Below are positions 35,861 to 46,233 of a stretch of DNA of 64,000 nt, one piece after another. Origin of the DNA: Dictyobacter aurantiacus. Lineage in GTDB: Bacteria; Chloroflexota; Ktedonobacteria; Ktedonobacterales; Ktedonobacteraceae. A program made the position numbers and the translations under genes. The notes under the pieces are model-generated. The model saw nothing but the letters and a program-made list of their open reading frames with translations, was not told where the DNA came from and did no database searches. The stretch is from contig NZ_BIFQ01000001.1 in assembly GCF_003967515.1 (NCBI RefSeq), forward strand, positions 496,001 through 560,000, written 5' to 3'. Numbering within the stretch: position 1 is the first letter of the stretch; every line of letters starts with the position of its first letter.

Positions 35861-36600
35861 GATTTTAGTACATACCTTTCAAATCCACTGGTATAGGTCG
35901 CACGAGCATGACTATCAATCATATATCCTTCAAAATCAGCTAATTTTTCAATAAATTGTATTCCCTTCCTCCCCATCGCAAAGGCGGCCGTGGCAAAACG
36001 GTCCGCTTCATACACATCTGGACCGATCACGCTGATACTGACAATATCCGTTATCTGCCCCTGCGGATCATGCGGATTATAGATGTGTTGCCCCCGAATA
36101 GCCGTACCGGAGGTGGCAATTCCCTGATCTGAAAGGGTCAGAATCTTGACGTTCTGATTACGATTGAAAGGATTGCGTATGCCGATACGCCAGGGGCAGC
36201 CATCTTTACTGCCAGCGACCTGCACATCTCCACCGGCATCGATGTAGTAGTGCTGGAAACCCTGTGCCTTCAACAGATTTGCGGCATTACGGATTGCCCA
36301 GCCCTTCACAATGCCAGAAGGATCACAGTACCCATCGCGATAGATGTTGAAGTAGCCTTGCGTCTCCTTCCTGGTGTACTCACCGAGCTCCATGATCGTT
36401 CGCATATCATCGCTATAGCACTCGGCTGCCAGCTCACCACGATTGATGCGCGAGATTTCGCTATCATTCTTATAGGTGCTAAAACGCTCATCCACCGCAA
36501 CAAAGTAGTCAAACACCAGGTCCAGCGTAGCTTCATTTGCATCCGGATCTAGCACTTCAACCGTAATCGGCATGCCCATTAATAAACGTGTATCTTTCAT
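35857..36600 (-). CDS. apbE: FAD:protein FMN transferase
   Basis: The 247-residue ApbE enzyme attaches FMN from FAD to a Thr/Ser of extracytoplasmic proteins. Motifs include the LLMGMPITVEV start, a GIVKGWAI loop, YIDAGGDVQVAG and a central IATSGTAIRG. No signal peptide is visible, so this member may act on the inner side, or the leader is unconventional. It lies 6 bases after the FMN-binding protein gene and overlaps the RnfD-type fusion gene by 4 bases. The likely substrate is the TGAT motif of the neighbour. Confidence 0.9.
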   Translation of the reverse strand: MKDTRLLMGMPITVEVLDPDANEATLDLVFDYFVAVDERFSTYKNDSEISRINRGELAAECYSDDMRTIMELGEYTRKETQGYFNIYRDGYCDPSGIVKGWAIRNAANLLKAQGFQHYYIDAGGDVQVAGSKDGCPWRIGIRNPFNRNQNVKILTLSDQGIATSGTAIRGQHIYNPHDPQGQITDIVSISVIGPDVYEADRFATAAFAMGRKGIQFIEKLADFEGYMIDSHARATYTSGFERYVLKS

Positions 36601-36606
36601 GATGTG

Positions 36607-37128
36607 TTATGCCCTGGCCTGAGACAGCGCGTCACCCAGCGACTGAATAAAAGCTTCGCTCGAATCGGTCGCGCCGGTAACGATATCAACATTATTGGAC
36701 TGAGCCTGAATAGCTTCCTGCGTCAACTGTGGATCGGCGTAGCTATTGATTGAAACGGAACGATTGCGATCGTTGGGGTACTGCAAGAACTGCACATCTG
36801 TAATCTTCCCATTCTGGATGATCGCTTTAACCTGAATATTGCCCCAGTGCGCGTCAGCCACACTGCCCGTGTATGAGCCATCTTTATACTGGCCGCTGCT
36901 AGATGAACCGCTATTGCTGGCCGCCGTAGGAGTCGAACCGTTAGAGTTAGAACCGCCTGATGAACCAGAGGAACCCGATGAACCAGAGGAGCTCGACGCG
37001 GTCGGGGTAGAGCTTGCGGTGCCGGTAGAAGTTGTCGGCAACGCAGTTACTTGATTCGCGTGGCTGAATAGCAAGCTATAGATAATAAAGGCGCCTACAA
37101 TCAGTGTCGCCACCGTTACTTTCTTCAT
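36607..37128 (-). CDS. Membrane-anchored FMN-binding domain protein
   Basis: The 173-residue product has an N-terminal hydrophobic anchor (VTVATLIVGAFIIYSLLF), then about 55 residues of Ser/Gly/Thr linker. A single FMN-binding domain follows (about 80-173), like the C-terminal domain of RnfG/NqrC: DGSYTGSVADAHWGNIQVKA, and DIVTGATDSSEAF, the flavinylation motif with Thr to be modified. The domain therefore faces outside. It is first in an operon with apbE and a membrane flavin-reductase fusion, and would be the extracellular electron carrier. Confidence 0.85.
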   Translation of the reverse strand: MKKVTVATLIVGAFIIYSLLFSHANQVTALPTTSTGTASSTPTASSSSGSSGSSGSSGGSNSNGSTPTAASNSGSSSSGQYKDGSYTGSVADAHWGNIQVKAIIQNGKITDVQFLQYPNDRNRSVSINSYADPQLTQEAIQAQSNNVDIVTGATDSSEAFIQSLGDALSQARA

Positions 37129-37669
37129 AATATTGATATCCCTTCAAGAAATGCCTGAACCACCATATATACCCAAGGCAGAAGGCTCAAAGACTATAGA
37201 TACAGACAAAGCTCTCTCTATCAACCGGACCAGGACGATACTCATGGCACAATCAGCGAAAAGAGCCGGCATCTGTGCTTCATACTTCTATGTATCCTCA
37301 ATATATATTGCTTTTATTTGAACTACATTAAAGCCCTACACTTATCTGCTCAGCGTGACTGGAGTATTACCACCATGAGCAAGGGGAGTCCGCACTTGCG
37401 CCCCAAATCGGTGGTACTCGCACCCTTTCCACATTAAGCATCTCTCCCATTGCTGCTTATGATACGTTTCTATGTACCACGCAGATATTAAGCAAAGATG
37501 AGTGTTCAGGCCAACGTTTCCTTGCGAACAGGTCCTGCCTGGCAATTCCAGCAATATTTCTCAGGGTCAGCATTGTCCCGTAGGTTAGTTAACTTAATAT
37601 TAAGGCGACAAAATCAAATAAGAGGCTAAAAGCTGTAAAAAAATTGTAAAGCCTTCTCCCTCCAAAAAA
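37129..37669. other. Gap between the flavinylation and protocatechuate operons
   Basis: No convincing gene. A minus-strand 70-residue frame (37342-37554) lacks a ribosome-binding site and recognisable motifs. The upstream side of the flavinylation operon lies at its left end. Confidence 0.5.
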
Positions 37670-37707
37670 CCTCTTCCTTTATGCACATGTGATAGTAAAG
37701 GAAGAGG
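37670..37707 (-). terminator. Terminator of the protocatechuate operon
   Basis: A 12-bp stem (CCTCTTCCTTTA at 37670-37681 with 37696-37707). Read on the minus strand it is followed by GTTTTTTGG, a U-run. It lies 35 bases after the pobA stop, and so ends the minus-strand operon. Confidence 0.8.
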
Positions 37708-37741
37708 CTAGGGGGGGCGGGAAACTAAAGAATTGAGTGGC

Positions 37742-38932
<1,191 letters not shown>

Positions 38933-38940
38933 TCATCTCC

Positions 38941-40290
38941 TCACTGTGATCCCTGCAATTCCTCTTGATACGCATTAAGCGAACGGTCAATCAAAGCCTC
39001 TGTACTCCCCAGGTAAGCGGATGGATCAAGCGCGTGCTCGATGGCATCCGCTGATAGGACGGTATGTATCTGTAGCTCTGCCAGGGCCGCCTGGCGCAAA
39101 GATATGCCTGAACTGACGGCGCGTTCACAGGTGGTGTTGACGATGCGCTGCGCTTCCGGTCGCCCCACATGCGGAGCCAGTGCCATCGTTAGCGACTCGG
39201 CCATAATCAAGCCACCGGTGGAGGCAACGTTCTCCTTCATTCGTGTCGCATCTACCTGCAAACCATTCAAGGCGGCACCCACATGGGCGACCGCGCCTGC
39301 GGTATAACGAAAGAGGGCTGGCAGTGCGCTCCACTCGGTCTGCCAGCCACCTGCCGCGCGCTCGTGCTCCTGAGACATAGCCGCGAGGAGGGCGGGAACT
39401 TCACTCAGGGCCCGACGAGCCGAGGCCAGAGCGGCGATCGAGTCAACGGAATTGTGCTTCTGGGGCATGGCCGAAGAACCACCTTTTCCGGCCGTCCTTC
39501 CTTCCGACACTTCTCCGACCTCTCCCTGTGACAGCAACACCAGGTCTTGCGCGATCTTCGCCATCGTGCCAGCGATAATACCCAACGTGGTAGCAATGCG
39601 CGCCACGCGATCACGCTCTGTGTGCCAGGGCAGATCGGGAGCTGGCAGTTCCAGTTCTTCAGCCAGGAACGCGACCACCTGCAGACCCTGCTCACCAAGA
39701 GCCGCCAGTGTGCCGGCCGCACCTCCCAGTTGCACGGCCAGCGCCTCTACCCGCAACGCACGCAACGAGCGTAGCTGCCGCTGGACCGCGTCCAGCCAGC
39801 GCGCCGCTTTGAGTCCAAAGGTAACCGGCAGAGCCGCTTGCAGCAGCGTACGTCCGACCATTACGGTATGCCGGTGACGCTCCGCCAGTTGGGCGCAGGC
39901 GGCGCATATATCCAGCAATGCCCTCTCAAGCAGGTACAGACCCTGACGCATCTGCAGCATCATAGCAGTATCGATCGCGTCCTGGCTGGTGGCACCCCAG
40001 TGGGCATATTTTTGCGCTTCACCCGCGACATGGGCCGTCAGCATACGCACCAGGGGTATAGCAGGGGTGCCGGCCGTGGCGGCCTCACGATAGAGGGTCT
40101 CGATATCGAACGCCTCTACCTGGCAGTGGGACGCGATGATCACGGCGGCCTCAGCAGGAATGATACCGGCCCGCGCTTCTGAACGGGCCAGGGCCGCCTC
40201 AAACGCCAGCATCCCTTGCACATGCGCCGTCGACGAAAAAGCGGCTACCATCTCTGGTGTACTGAATAAAGCATCTATTGGCTCTGGCAT
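38941..40290 (-). CDS. pcaB: 3-carboxy-cis,cis-muconate cycloisomerase
   Basis: It cyclises 3-carboxymuconate to 4-carboxymuconolactone, the second step after ring cleavage. It belongs to the fumarase/aspartase superfamily: the signature GSSAMPQKHNSVDSIAAL is around residue 270, and HWGATSQDAIDT is near residue 110. The 449-residue length matches PcaB. Its ATG overlaps the stop of the catJ gene (TGATG), indicating coupling. Confidence 0.93.
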   Translation of the reverse strand: MPEPIDALFSTPEMVAAFSSTAHVQGMLAFEAALARSEARAGIIPAEAAVIIASHCQVEAFDIETLYREAATAGTPAIPLVRMLTAHVAGEAQKYAHWGATSQDAIDTAMMLQMRQGLYLLERALLDICAACAQLAERHRHTVMVGRTLLQAALPVTFGLKAARWLDAVQRQLRSLRALRVEALAVQLGGAAGTLAALGEQGLQVVAFLAEELELPAPDLPWHTERDRVARIATTLGIIAGTMAKIAQDLVLLSQGEVGEVSEGRTAGKGGSSAMPQKHNSVDSIAALASARRALSEVPALLAAMSQEHERAAGGWQTEWSALPALFRYTAGAVAHVGAALNGLQVDATRMKENVASTGGLIMAESLTMALAPHVGRPEAQRIVNTTCERAVSSGISLRQAALAELQIHTVLSADAIEHALDPSAYLGSTEALIDRSLNAYQEELQGSQ

Positions 40291-41066
40291 CAGGGTAGCA
40301 CCTTTCCAGCGTGGGCCTGCTTTGTGCGCGCATGCAGGTCGCGCAGGATCTCTAATTCTGTATCAGTAGGTGGCGGCGTGTACTCCACCGTTTGCGCAAA
40401 ACGGATCGGCCAGCCAGTGTTCTGTATAACCTCTTCACGCGTGACATCCTGGTGCAGCGAGGTTACCACCAGTTCATGCGTACCAGGTTCTGGCCGCAGC
40501 AGGCAGAGATCGGTTACAACCAGGGTGGGCCCCAGCGTCGTAATGCCAAGACGCTCTCGATGATCGCCTCCCTGACCATAGCCAAAGGAGGTAATGAAAT
40601 CCACCTGCTCAACAAACGTGCGGCGGCTCTGGCGCATGACCACATAGGTCTGACCACACTGGCTGGCGATTTCTGGCGCGCCACCGCCACCCGGAAGCCG
40701 TACTTTGGGGCGCTCATAGCTGCCAATCACGCTGGAGTTGATATTCCCAAAGCGGTCGATCTGCGCACCTCCCAGAAAACCAATCGAGATCCGACCCCCT
40801 TGCAGCCAGTACTGGAACATCTCCGGCACAGATACCGTCGTCAAAGCGGTTTCACTGAGCTCGGGATCACCAATCGAGAGCGGTAGAACCGCGGGCCGCG
40901 TCGCGATCGTGCCCGATTCATAGATCAGCGTAATATCGGGCGCGTGGGTCAGCCGCGCCAGGTTGCAGGCTTCAGAAGGTGCTCCGATACCAACGAAGCA
41001 GACATCCTCATTTTTCAAGGCACGCGACGCCGCGATCGCCATCATCTCCTCTGTCGAATACTCCAT
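40290..41066 (-). CDS. catJ: 3-oxoadipate CoA-transferase subunit B, CatJ type
   Basis: The 258-residue product is the beta subunit of a CoA-transferase that activates 3-oxoadipate with succinyl-CoA. The sequence is of the glutaconate CoA-transferase type (CatI/CatJ), not the PcaI/PcaJ type: YSTEEMMAIAASR start, CFVGIGAPSEACNLARL, the LIYESGTI segment and LGGAQIDRFGNINS. The ATG at 41066 with GGGAGAG upstream gives a start that matches known CatJ; an ATG at 41087 overlaps the upstream stop. It is partner to the following gene (catI). Confidence 0.9.
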   Translation of the reverse strand: MEYSTEEMMAIAASRALKNEDVCFVGIGAPSEACNLARLTHAPDITLIYESGTIATRPAVLPLSIGDPELSETALTTVSVPEMFQYWLQGGRISIGFLGGAQIDRFGNINSSVIGSYERPKVRLPGGGGAPEIASQCGQTYVVMRQSRRTFVEQVDFITSFGYGQGGDHRERLGITTLGPTLVVTDLCLLRPEPGTHELVVTSLHQDVTREEVIQNTGWPIRFAQTVEYTPPPTDTELEILRDLHARTKQAHAGKVLP

Positions 41067-41083
41067 AGTATACTCTCCCATTC

Positions 41084-41914
41084 TCATGAAAGCTGGCTCG
41101 CGGGCCGCTCGCTCAACACGTGTTCGCTCATCCAGGCGAGAAAGGTCTCACGATCCCTGGCGATAGCATCCCAGGCGGTATAGAAGGCATTGTCGCGTCC
41201 ATAGTAGCCATGGGTATAGGATGGATAGGCGCCGTTTGGAACCTGAACAACCGCGTTGATAATCCAGGAAGGGAGAACGGTAGCGTTAGGACCCGGCAGG
41301 CGCAGATCATCGACGATCTCTTCGACGGTCACGATCACCTGCCGCGCGGCCAGCGCGGCCTCCTTCTGTACGCCAATGATCCCCTCGATAAACACATTGC
41401 CGCGACGATCGGCCCGCTGGGCATGGATAATGGTCAGATCGGGACGTACGGCGGGTACGGCCGCCAGTTGCTCACCCGTAAAAGGACACTCGATGTGGCG
41501 AATATTGGGATTAATACCAACCAGGTCCGAACCCTGATAGCCACGAAAGATGGCGCAGGGCAGGCCAGCGGCACCGGCAGCGTAGGCATTGGCCAGCGCG
41601 GCATGGCTATGCTCTTCAAGCTCCAAAGGTGCTGGCCAGCCATGCTCAACGGCATCCCGCAGTCGGTGCAGGGTCCCAACGCCTGGATTGCCGCCCCAGG
41701 AAAAGATCAGCTTGCGGGCACAACCCATGCCGATCATCTGGTCATAGATCAGATCTGGTGTCATGCGAATCAGGCAGAGTTGCTGCTTTCGCTGGTGGAT
41801 GATCTCATGACCGGCGGCAAACGGGATCAAATGGGTAAAGCCTTCCATGGCAATAGTCATGCCATCCTGGACATACTCCGCGATCGCGGACGGTAACGAC
41901 ATAAAAGCGGTCAT
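41084..41914 (-). CDS. catI: 3-oxoadipate CoA-transferase subunit A, CatI type
   Basis: The 276-residue product is the alpha subunit of the same enzyme. It shows EGFTHLIPFAAGHE, RMTPDLIYDQMIGMGC and FSWGGNPGVGTLHRLRDA, all typical of the glutaconate/CatI type. It lies between pcaG and catJ, and the stop overlaps the upstream alternative ATG of catJ. Substrate assignment rests on family likeness and on the operon. Confidence 0.9.
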   Translation of the reverse strand: MTAFMSLPSAIAEYVQDGMTIAMEGFTHLIPFAAGHEIIHQRKQQLCLIRMTPDLIYDQMIGMGCARKLIFSWGGNPGVGTLHRLRDAVEHGWPAPLELEEHSHAALANAYAAGAAGLPCAIFRGYQGSDLVGINPNIRHIECPFTGEQLAAVPAVRPDLTIIHAQRADRRGNVFIEGIIGVQKEAALAARQVIVTVEEIVDDLRLPGPNATVLPSWIINAVVQVPNGAYPSYTHGYYGRDNAFYTAWDAIARDRETFLAWMSEHVLSERPASQLS

Positions 41915-41926
41915 CGGCCTTCTCCA

Positions 41927-42511
41927 TCAGACATTGAAAAACGCGGTTTCGTTCGCCCCCTGCAAAATAATATCAAAGCGATAGCGAACCACCCCCCCAT
42001 CCATATCACATCGGGCCAGCAGCGTTGGGCGCCGCTGCTCAGGGAGGCACAGTAGAACGGGATCGCGGCTATTGGCCACCTCTTCGTCCTCAAAGTACAG
42101 GCGCGTCACCAGGTGATTGAGCAGGCCACGGGCAAAGACGGTCACGCAGATATGGGGTGCCTGCAACCGTGACCCATCAAAAGGCACCGGACCCGGCTTC
42201 ACCGTCTCAAACCAGTAGCTCCCATCTTCAGCGGTACCAGAGCGTCCAAAACCACTAAAAGAAGGATCAAGCTGCGCCGAACCCTGGTCCGCGGGATGGT
42301 TATAGCGGCCATGCGCGTTAGCCTGCCAGATCTCAATCAGCGCATCGGGCACCGGCAGATTGTCGCCATCCCGCACGATGCCCTCGATACGAATGCGCTC
42401 ACCCATAGTCTGGGGACCGGTTAATACGTTGCGCCGGCAATCCTCACGCAAGAGAGCGGGCGCGAAGAAAGGGCCGACCGTCTGAGCCGACGTCAATACA
42501 AGCTTATTCAT
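41927..42511 (-). CDS. pcaG: Protocatechuate 3,4-dioxygenase alpha subunit
   Basis: The 194-residue product is of the intradiol dioxygenase fold with no complete iron site, as expected for PcaG. It has the SAQTVGPFF start, the DALIEIWQANAHGRYNHPAD segment and an APHICVTVFARGLL strand where the beta subunit has its iron histidines. Its ATG overlaps the pcaH stop by 4 bases, as usual for the alpha-beta pair. Confidence 0.93.
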   Translation of the reverse strand: MNKLVLTSAQTVGPFFAPALLREDCRRNVLTGPQTMGERIRIEGIVRDGDNLPVPDALIEIWQANAHGRYNHPADQGSAQLDPSFSGFGRSGTAEDGSYWFETVKPGPVPFDGSRLQAPHICVTVFARGLLNHLVTRLYFEDEEVANSRDPVLLCLPEQRRPTLLARCDMDGGVVRYRFDIILQGANETAFFNV

Positions 42512-43248
42512 GCTCTATCCTCTCCTGACTCTGACAACTCAAACGGGGTCGCGTGGGGTCCGCGCACAACGATATCCCAGCGATAGCCCAGCGCCCATTC
42601 AGGCTCGGTTACATCATGTGCATAGGACGCGATCATACGCTGCCGGGCAGCTTCAGTCGGGACCGATTGCATGATGGGATCAAGTTGATGCAGAGAATCA
42701 TCGGGGAAATACATCTGCGTCACCAGCCGCGACAGCATCGACGGACCAAACAGGGAAAAATGAATATGCGCCGGTCGCCAGGCATTGGGGTGATTCTTCC
42801 ACGGATACGCCCCTGGCCGAATGGTCAGAAAGCGGTAAACGCCCTCGGCCTTGGTCAGACAACGTCCCATGCCAAGAAAGTTCGGATCAAGCGGTCCTGG
42901 CCACTGGTCGCGCTTATGCAGATAACGACCAGCCGCGTTGGCCTGCCAAATCTCTAGCAGCGTATTGGGGATAGGGTTACCCAGATCGTCCAGCACTCGC
43001 CCCGTGACGATGATACGCTGGCCGATCGCCTCACCGCCTGTGCCAGCGTTGCGCGTCAGGTCGGCATCCTCGGGTGTGACCGCGCTGATAGCCGGACCAG
43101 GGCCGGTCAGTTCGGAGATGGTCAGCGGCACATCGATCAGTGGCATTAGCGGGGCTCGGCGACGCGTGGATTGATAGGCCTCATATAAATAGGGAGGGAA
43201 AATCTCTCGATCACCCCGCACGATATCGCCAATAGTGATATGGCTCAT
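42508..43248 (-). CDS. pcaH: Protocatechuate 3,4-dioxygenase beta subunit
   Basis: The catalytic subunit cleaves protocatechuate between the hydroxyls (intradiol). The ferric site residues are visible: Tyr in AAGRYLHKRDQW, Tyr in RPGAYPW and the two histidines in WRPAHIHFSLFG. The N-terminal PcaH extension (PPYLYEAYQSTRRRAP) is present. The 246-residue length is normal. It overlaps pcaC and pcaG by 4 bases each. Confidence 0.95.
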   Translation of the reverse strand: MSHITIGDIVRGDREIFPPYLYEAYQSTRRRAPLMPLIDVPLTISELTGPGPAISAVTPEDADLTRNAGTGGEAIGQRIIVTGRVLDDLGNPIPNTLLEIWQANAAGRYLHKRDQWPGPLDPNFLGMGRCLTKAEGVYRFLTIRPGAYPWKNHPNAWRPAHIHFSLFGPSMLSRLVTQMYFPDDSLHQLDPIMQSVPTEAARQRMIASYAHDVTEPEWALGYRWDIVVRGPHATPFELSESGEDRA

Positions 43249-43637
43249 CCATCTCTCCCTTCATCTCGCGTATCGGCGGGAAACTCTTTCTTCGCCAGCT
43301 TGAAAGCGGCGTTGGCCGCTGGCACCCCGGCATAGACCCCCACATGTAAGAGCACTTCGGCAATCTCGTGTGGATCGACACCACAATTACGGCTGGCATG
43401 CAGATGCAGGGCCAGTTCCTCACGACCCAGCGCCGCCAGAATGGCGATCGTCACCAGGCTACGCGTGCGCCTATCCAGGTCTGGCCGGGACCAGAGGAAG
43501 CCCCAGGCGGTCTCAGTAATAAAACGCTGGAAATCGGCATCCAGGGATGTGATATTGGCCTGCGCCCGCTCGACATGCTCGCTCCCGAGCACCTCCTTGC
43601 GGACGCGCATTCCCTGCTCATAGCGTGACTCTGTCAT
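43245..43637 (-). CDS. pcaC: 4-carboxymuconolactone decarboxylase
   Basis: It decarboxylates 4-carboxymuconolactone to 3-oxoadipate enol-lactone. The 130-residue product is the stand-alone PcaC form: GFLWSRPDLDRRTRSLVTIA, ALGREELALHLHASRNCGVD and EIAEVLLHVGVYAGVPAA. It has no fused hydrolase domain, so the next enzyme (PcaD) is not supplied by this protein. It overlaps pcaH by 4 bases and follows the MetE-like gene by 36 bases. Confidence 0.93.
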   Translation of the reverse strand: MTESRYEQGMRVRKEVLGSEHVERAQANITSLDADFQRFITETAWGFLWSRPDLDRRTRSLVTIAILAALGREELALHLHASRNCGVDPHEIAEVLLHVGVYAGVPAANAAFKLAKKEFPADTRDEGRDG

Positions 43638-43673
43638 GATTACAGCTCCAGTTCCTTAGAAACAGACGGCTGG

Positions 43674-44759
43674 CTACGAGCCCCAGACCTCGCGCGCCAC
43701 GCTGGCTACGAGCTCTAATTTGCGGCGCTGATCCTCAAAGGAGATATGGTTGCCTTCCATGGTCGATGCGAAGCCACATTGAGGACTGAGCGCCAGGCGT
43801 TCCAAAGGCACAAATTGAGAGGCTTCCCGAATACGATGACGCAGTTCGTCAACGGTCTCCAGCCGCGTCTTCTTGGTCGTGACCAGTCCCAATACTACAA
43901 AACGATCATCGGGGACGTGGCGCAGCGGATCAAAGCCACCGGAGCGCGCATCATCGTACTCGAGCAGGAAGCGCTGAAAGTGGGTCTGGCTGAAGATGCG
44001 CGAGATGGGTTCATAGTCGCCGCTGGCATAGAACTTGCTCTGATTGTTGCCGCGACAGATATGCATGGAGAAAGTGATACCCGGATGCCCATCGATGATG
44101 GCATTATCCATGGCGATGCATTGATCGATGATCTTATCGGGATCGCTGCCGCGCTGTCGGTAGCCCTCACGCATCTGGGGATCAAGCAGGGCGGCATATT
44201 GTGGGGCATCGATCTGAATGTAGGTGCAGCCCAAGCGCACCAGTTCCGTGACTTCACGGCGTGAGAAATCCACAATATCGGCCAGGTAGGCATCGCGTGT
44301 GGCGTAGGCCGCCTTCGATTTCTCGGGATCATAATAGGCGGCGGCCTGCTGGGCGCTGATCATGGTTACCTTACCGGGGCGAGACTTGCGCGACCGCAGA
44401 TAGATCCATTCTTCGGCGCACATGCTGCGCTTCCACTGCAACTTCTCCACCACCACCGGACGCCTGAGAACCAGTTCCTCACCACTCTCATCCCTGAAAG
44501 GGATGGCCCAACCACCATACTTATCAAAGCCCGACAGAGCATCAACCAGGTGCCCATAAAAAGCATAGCGCCGCAGTTCACCGTCCGTAATTACATCCAG
44601 GCCAGCCGCCTCTTGCAATGCGATTGCCTCGTTGACCGCTCGATCCTCGATGGCCTTAAAGTCCGAGGCGCTCAACTGATCTGCCTCAAATTGCTTCCTT
44701 GCATCAACCAGGTAGGTCGGCCTGAGCAGGCTACCCACCACCTCACTGTGATAGGTCAT
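43674..44759 (-). CDS. MetE-like (cobalamin-independent methionine synthase C-terminal) methyltransferase
   Basis: The 361-residue product contains one TIM-barrel domain like the C-terminal half of MetE. The zinc ligands are in place: His and Cys in SMHICRGN, Glu in FLLEYDD and Cys in ALSPQCGFAST. It lacks the N-terminal MetE domain, as do many short family members that act on other methyl donors. It is the first gene of the protocatechuate operon. This suggests methyl transfer linked to aromatic catabolism, for example from methoxylated compounds, but that is inference. Confidence 0.8.
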   Translation of the reverse strand: MTYHSEVVGSLLRPTYLVDARKQFEADQLSASDFKAIEDRAVNEAIALQEAAGLDVITDGELRRYAFYGHLVDALSGFDKYGGWAIPFRDESGEELVLRRPVVVEKLQWKRSMCAEEWIYLRSRKSRPGKVTMISAQQAAAYYDPEKSKAAYATRDAYLADIVDFSRREVTELVRLGCTYIQIDAPQYAALLDPQMREGYRQRGSDPDKIIDQCIAMDNAIIDGHPGITFSMHICRGNNQSKFYASGDYEPISRIFSQTHFQRFLLEYDDARSGGFDPLRHVPDDRFVVLGLVTTKKTRLETVDELRHRIREASQFVPLERLALSPQCGFASTMEGNHISFEDQRRKLELVASVAREVWGS

Positions 44760-44965
44760 CTTTATATTCCTTCCAAAATAAACGCAGTTTCAACCAGAGG
44801 AGATAACATTATTTGTTATCTGTTAAGCTGATTAAAGTACTACATTGACAATATTCGAATTAAGAGCAAGCAAGAGTAACGCAATCCCTTTAAGTAATAT
44901 AGTGTTCTCCTCCATATTAACATAGGTGGACACTACTCTATGAATACCCAAGCAGTAAAAGTGCT

Positions 44966-45472
44966 CTACGCCTTCCAGGCGGAATTTGTAGGAGGATGAA
45001 GATCTACCTGGGGCTTTTCCCAATCAATAGTGCGGTGGGCCAAAACACTAGAAGTCACGATGCTGGTTACTTGATCCCCATGCTTTCCCAGGCGTTCGTT
45101 AAAGGCTTCCAGATGCTGCATCGAGGAGACCGCCACTTTTAACAAGGTGCAGTGGCTTCCGCTTAACTTGTGCATTTCCAGAACTTCAGGAAATTGTTCA
45201 GCGCTGCTGGTTTTGAAGAGGCAGGCACCTGAAAAACAGCGCAATTGAATAAAGGCCAGCAATGGCAATCCTATCCTGGCCGGATCCACTTGCGCTCCAT
45301 AACTGGTCAGAACGCCCGCATCTTCTAGCTTATGTACACGCTCAGCCACGCTGGGACTGGACATACCTATGCGTTTCCCTAACTCGTTGAAAGAGATCCG
45401 CGCGTCCCTTTGCAATTCACGCAAAATTTTCCAATCGGTGCTATCTAGAGCTTTTTCTGATTGTAACGCCAT
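44966..45472 (-). CDS. Lrp/AsnC-family transcriptional regulator
   Basis: The 168-residue product has an N-terminal helix-turn-helix (about 10-55: DWKILRELQRDARISFNELG, then SSPSVAERVHKLEDAG) and a C-terminal ligand-binding alpha-beta (RAM) domain (about 70-150). Lrp/AsnC proteins bind small effectors, usually amino acids. It lies 206 bases upstream of the protocatechuate operon on the same strand and is the closest regulator to it, so it may control it, although pca operons elsewhere use IclR- or LysR-type proteins. Confidence 0.9.
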   Translation of the reverse strand: MALQSEKALDSTDWKILRELQRDARISFNELGKRIGMSSPSVAERVHKLEDAGVLTSYGAQVDPARIGLPLLAFIQLRCFSGACLFKTSSAEQFPEVLEMHKLSGSHCTLLKVAVSSMQHLEAFNERLGKHGDQVTSIVTSSVLAHRTIDWEKPQVDLHPPTNSAWKA

Positions 45473-45696
45473 TGGGCTTTTTTTCCTTTCACTTTTAAAA
45501 TACTATAGCATATTCTGTTCTATATTTTATTTCCCAGAACTCTATCCGCCACTATCATATATTGCAGAATTCATCACAAATGAGTTCTTACTAATGCATT
45601 TACTATCACATCAACTATTGAGCAGATTGCCAGACGAAGCACTCATATTCAATCTGCAAATTTTGTTAGCTAGTTCAGGGATAACGAGGTAAATAA

Positions 45697-46134
45697 ATGG
45701 TTCCACAGGAATTACAAGATCTTCTTACGGACCGCCACAATGCAATTGTCGCCATCAATCGGCCCACCAGTGGTCCACAACTTACGCCAGTATGGTTTCT
45801 ATGGGATAGCGGTGCGTTCTATTTTCGCATTGGCAAAAACACAGCCAAATATCGCAATATAACACGCGATCCATTTATCTCATTGCTGGTACATGACAAT
45901 GCAGGCTTCAGATACCTGACCGTTTATGGGCAGGCGCAGATTATGGATAATAATCCTACTTCGGTAGCTTCTCAGATCGTGTATAAATATTATGCTCCAA
46001 CATTAGCGTCACAGAAACTGCCTCCGGAACAGGAACCTGATGTCGTAACAATTAAGCTTCAGCCACAAAAAGTGGTTGCCATAGTTGAAGAGATCGCTCA
46101 CGAAGCGGCAGATTCCTGGACCTCAAATTCTTAG
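45697..46134 (+). CDS. PPOX-class F420-dependent oxidoreductase
   Basis: The 145-residue split-barrel protein starts VPQELQDLLTDRHNAIVAI, with TSGPQLTPVWFLWDSG and KYRNITRDPFISLLV, as in F420-binding PPOX proteins. It is followed by a second F420-type enzyme about 100 bases on, suggesting joint function. The substrate is unknown. Confidence 0.85.
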   Translation: MVPQELQDLLTDRHNAIVAINRPTSGPQLTPVWFLWDSGAFYFRIGKNTAKYRNITRDPFISLLVHDNAGFRYLTVYGQAQIMDNNPTSVASQIVYKYYAPTLASQKLPPEQEPDVVTIKLQPQKVVAIVEEIAHEAADSWTSNS

Positions 46135-46233
46135 CACAGCCATCTCACTAATTAAGCACATTCGCTGTAAAAACTGGTATTCAATCTCTGTAGAAAACAC
46201 AATGGTATTCTTTCCATATAGGAGCAAACAATT

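Noticed and set aside
37342..37554. 70-residue minus-strand frame in the gap before pobA
   Set aside because: No motif, no ribosome-binding site and no neighbour supports it. A transposase fragment was considered but no signature was seen.
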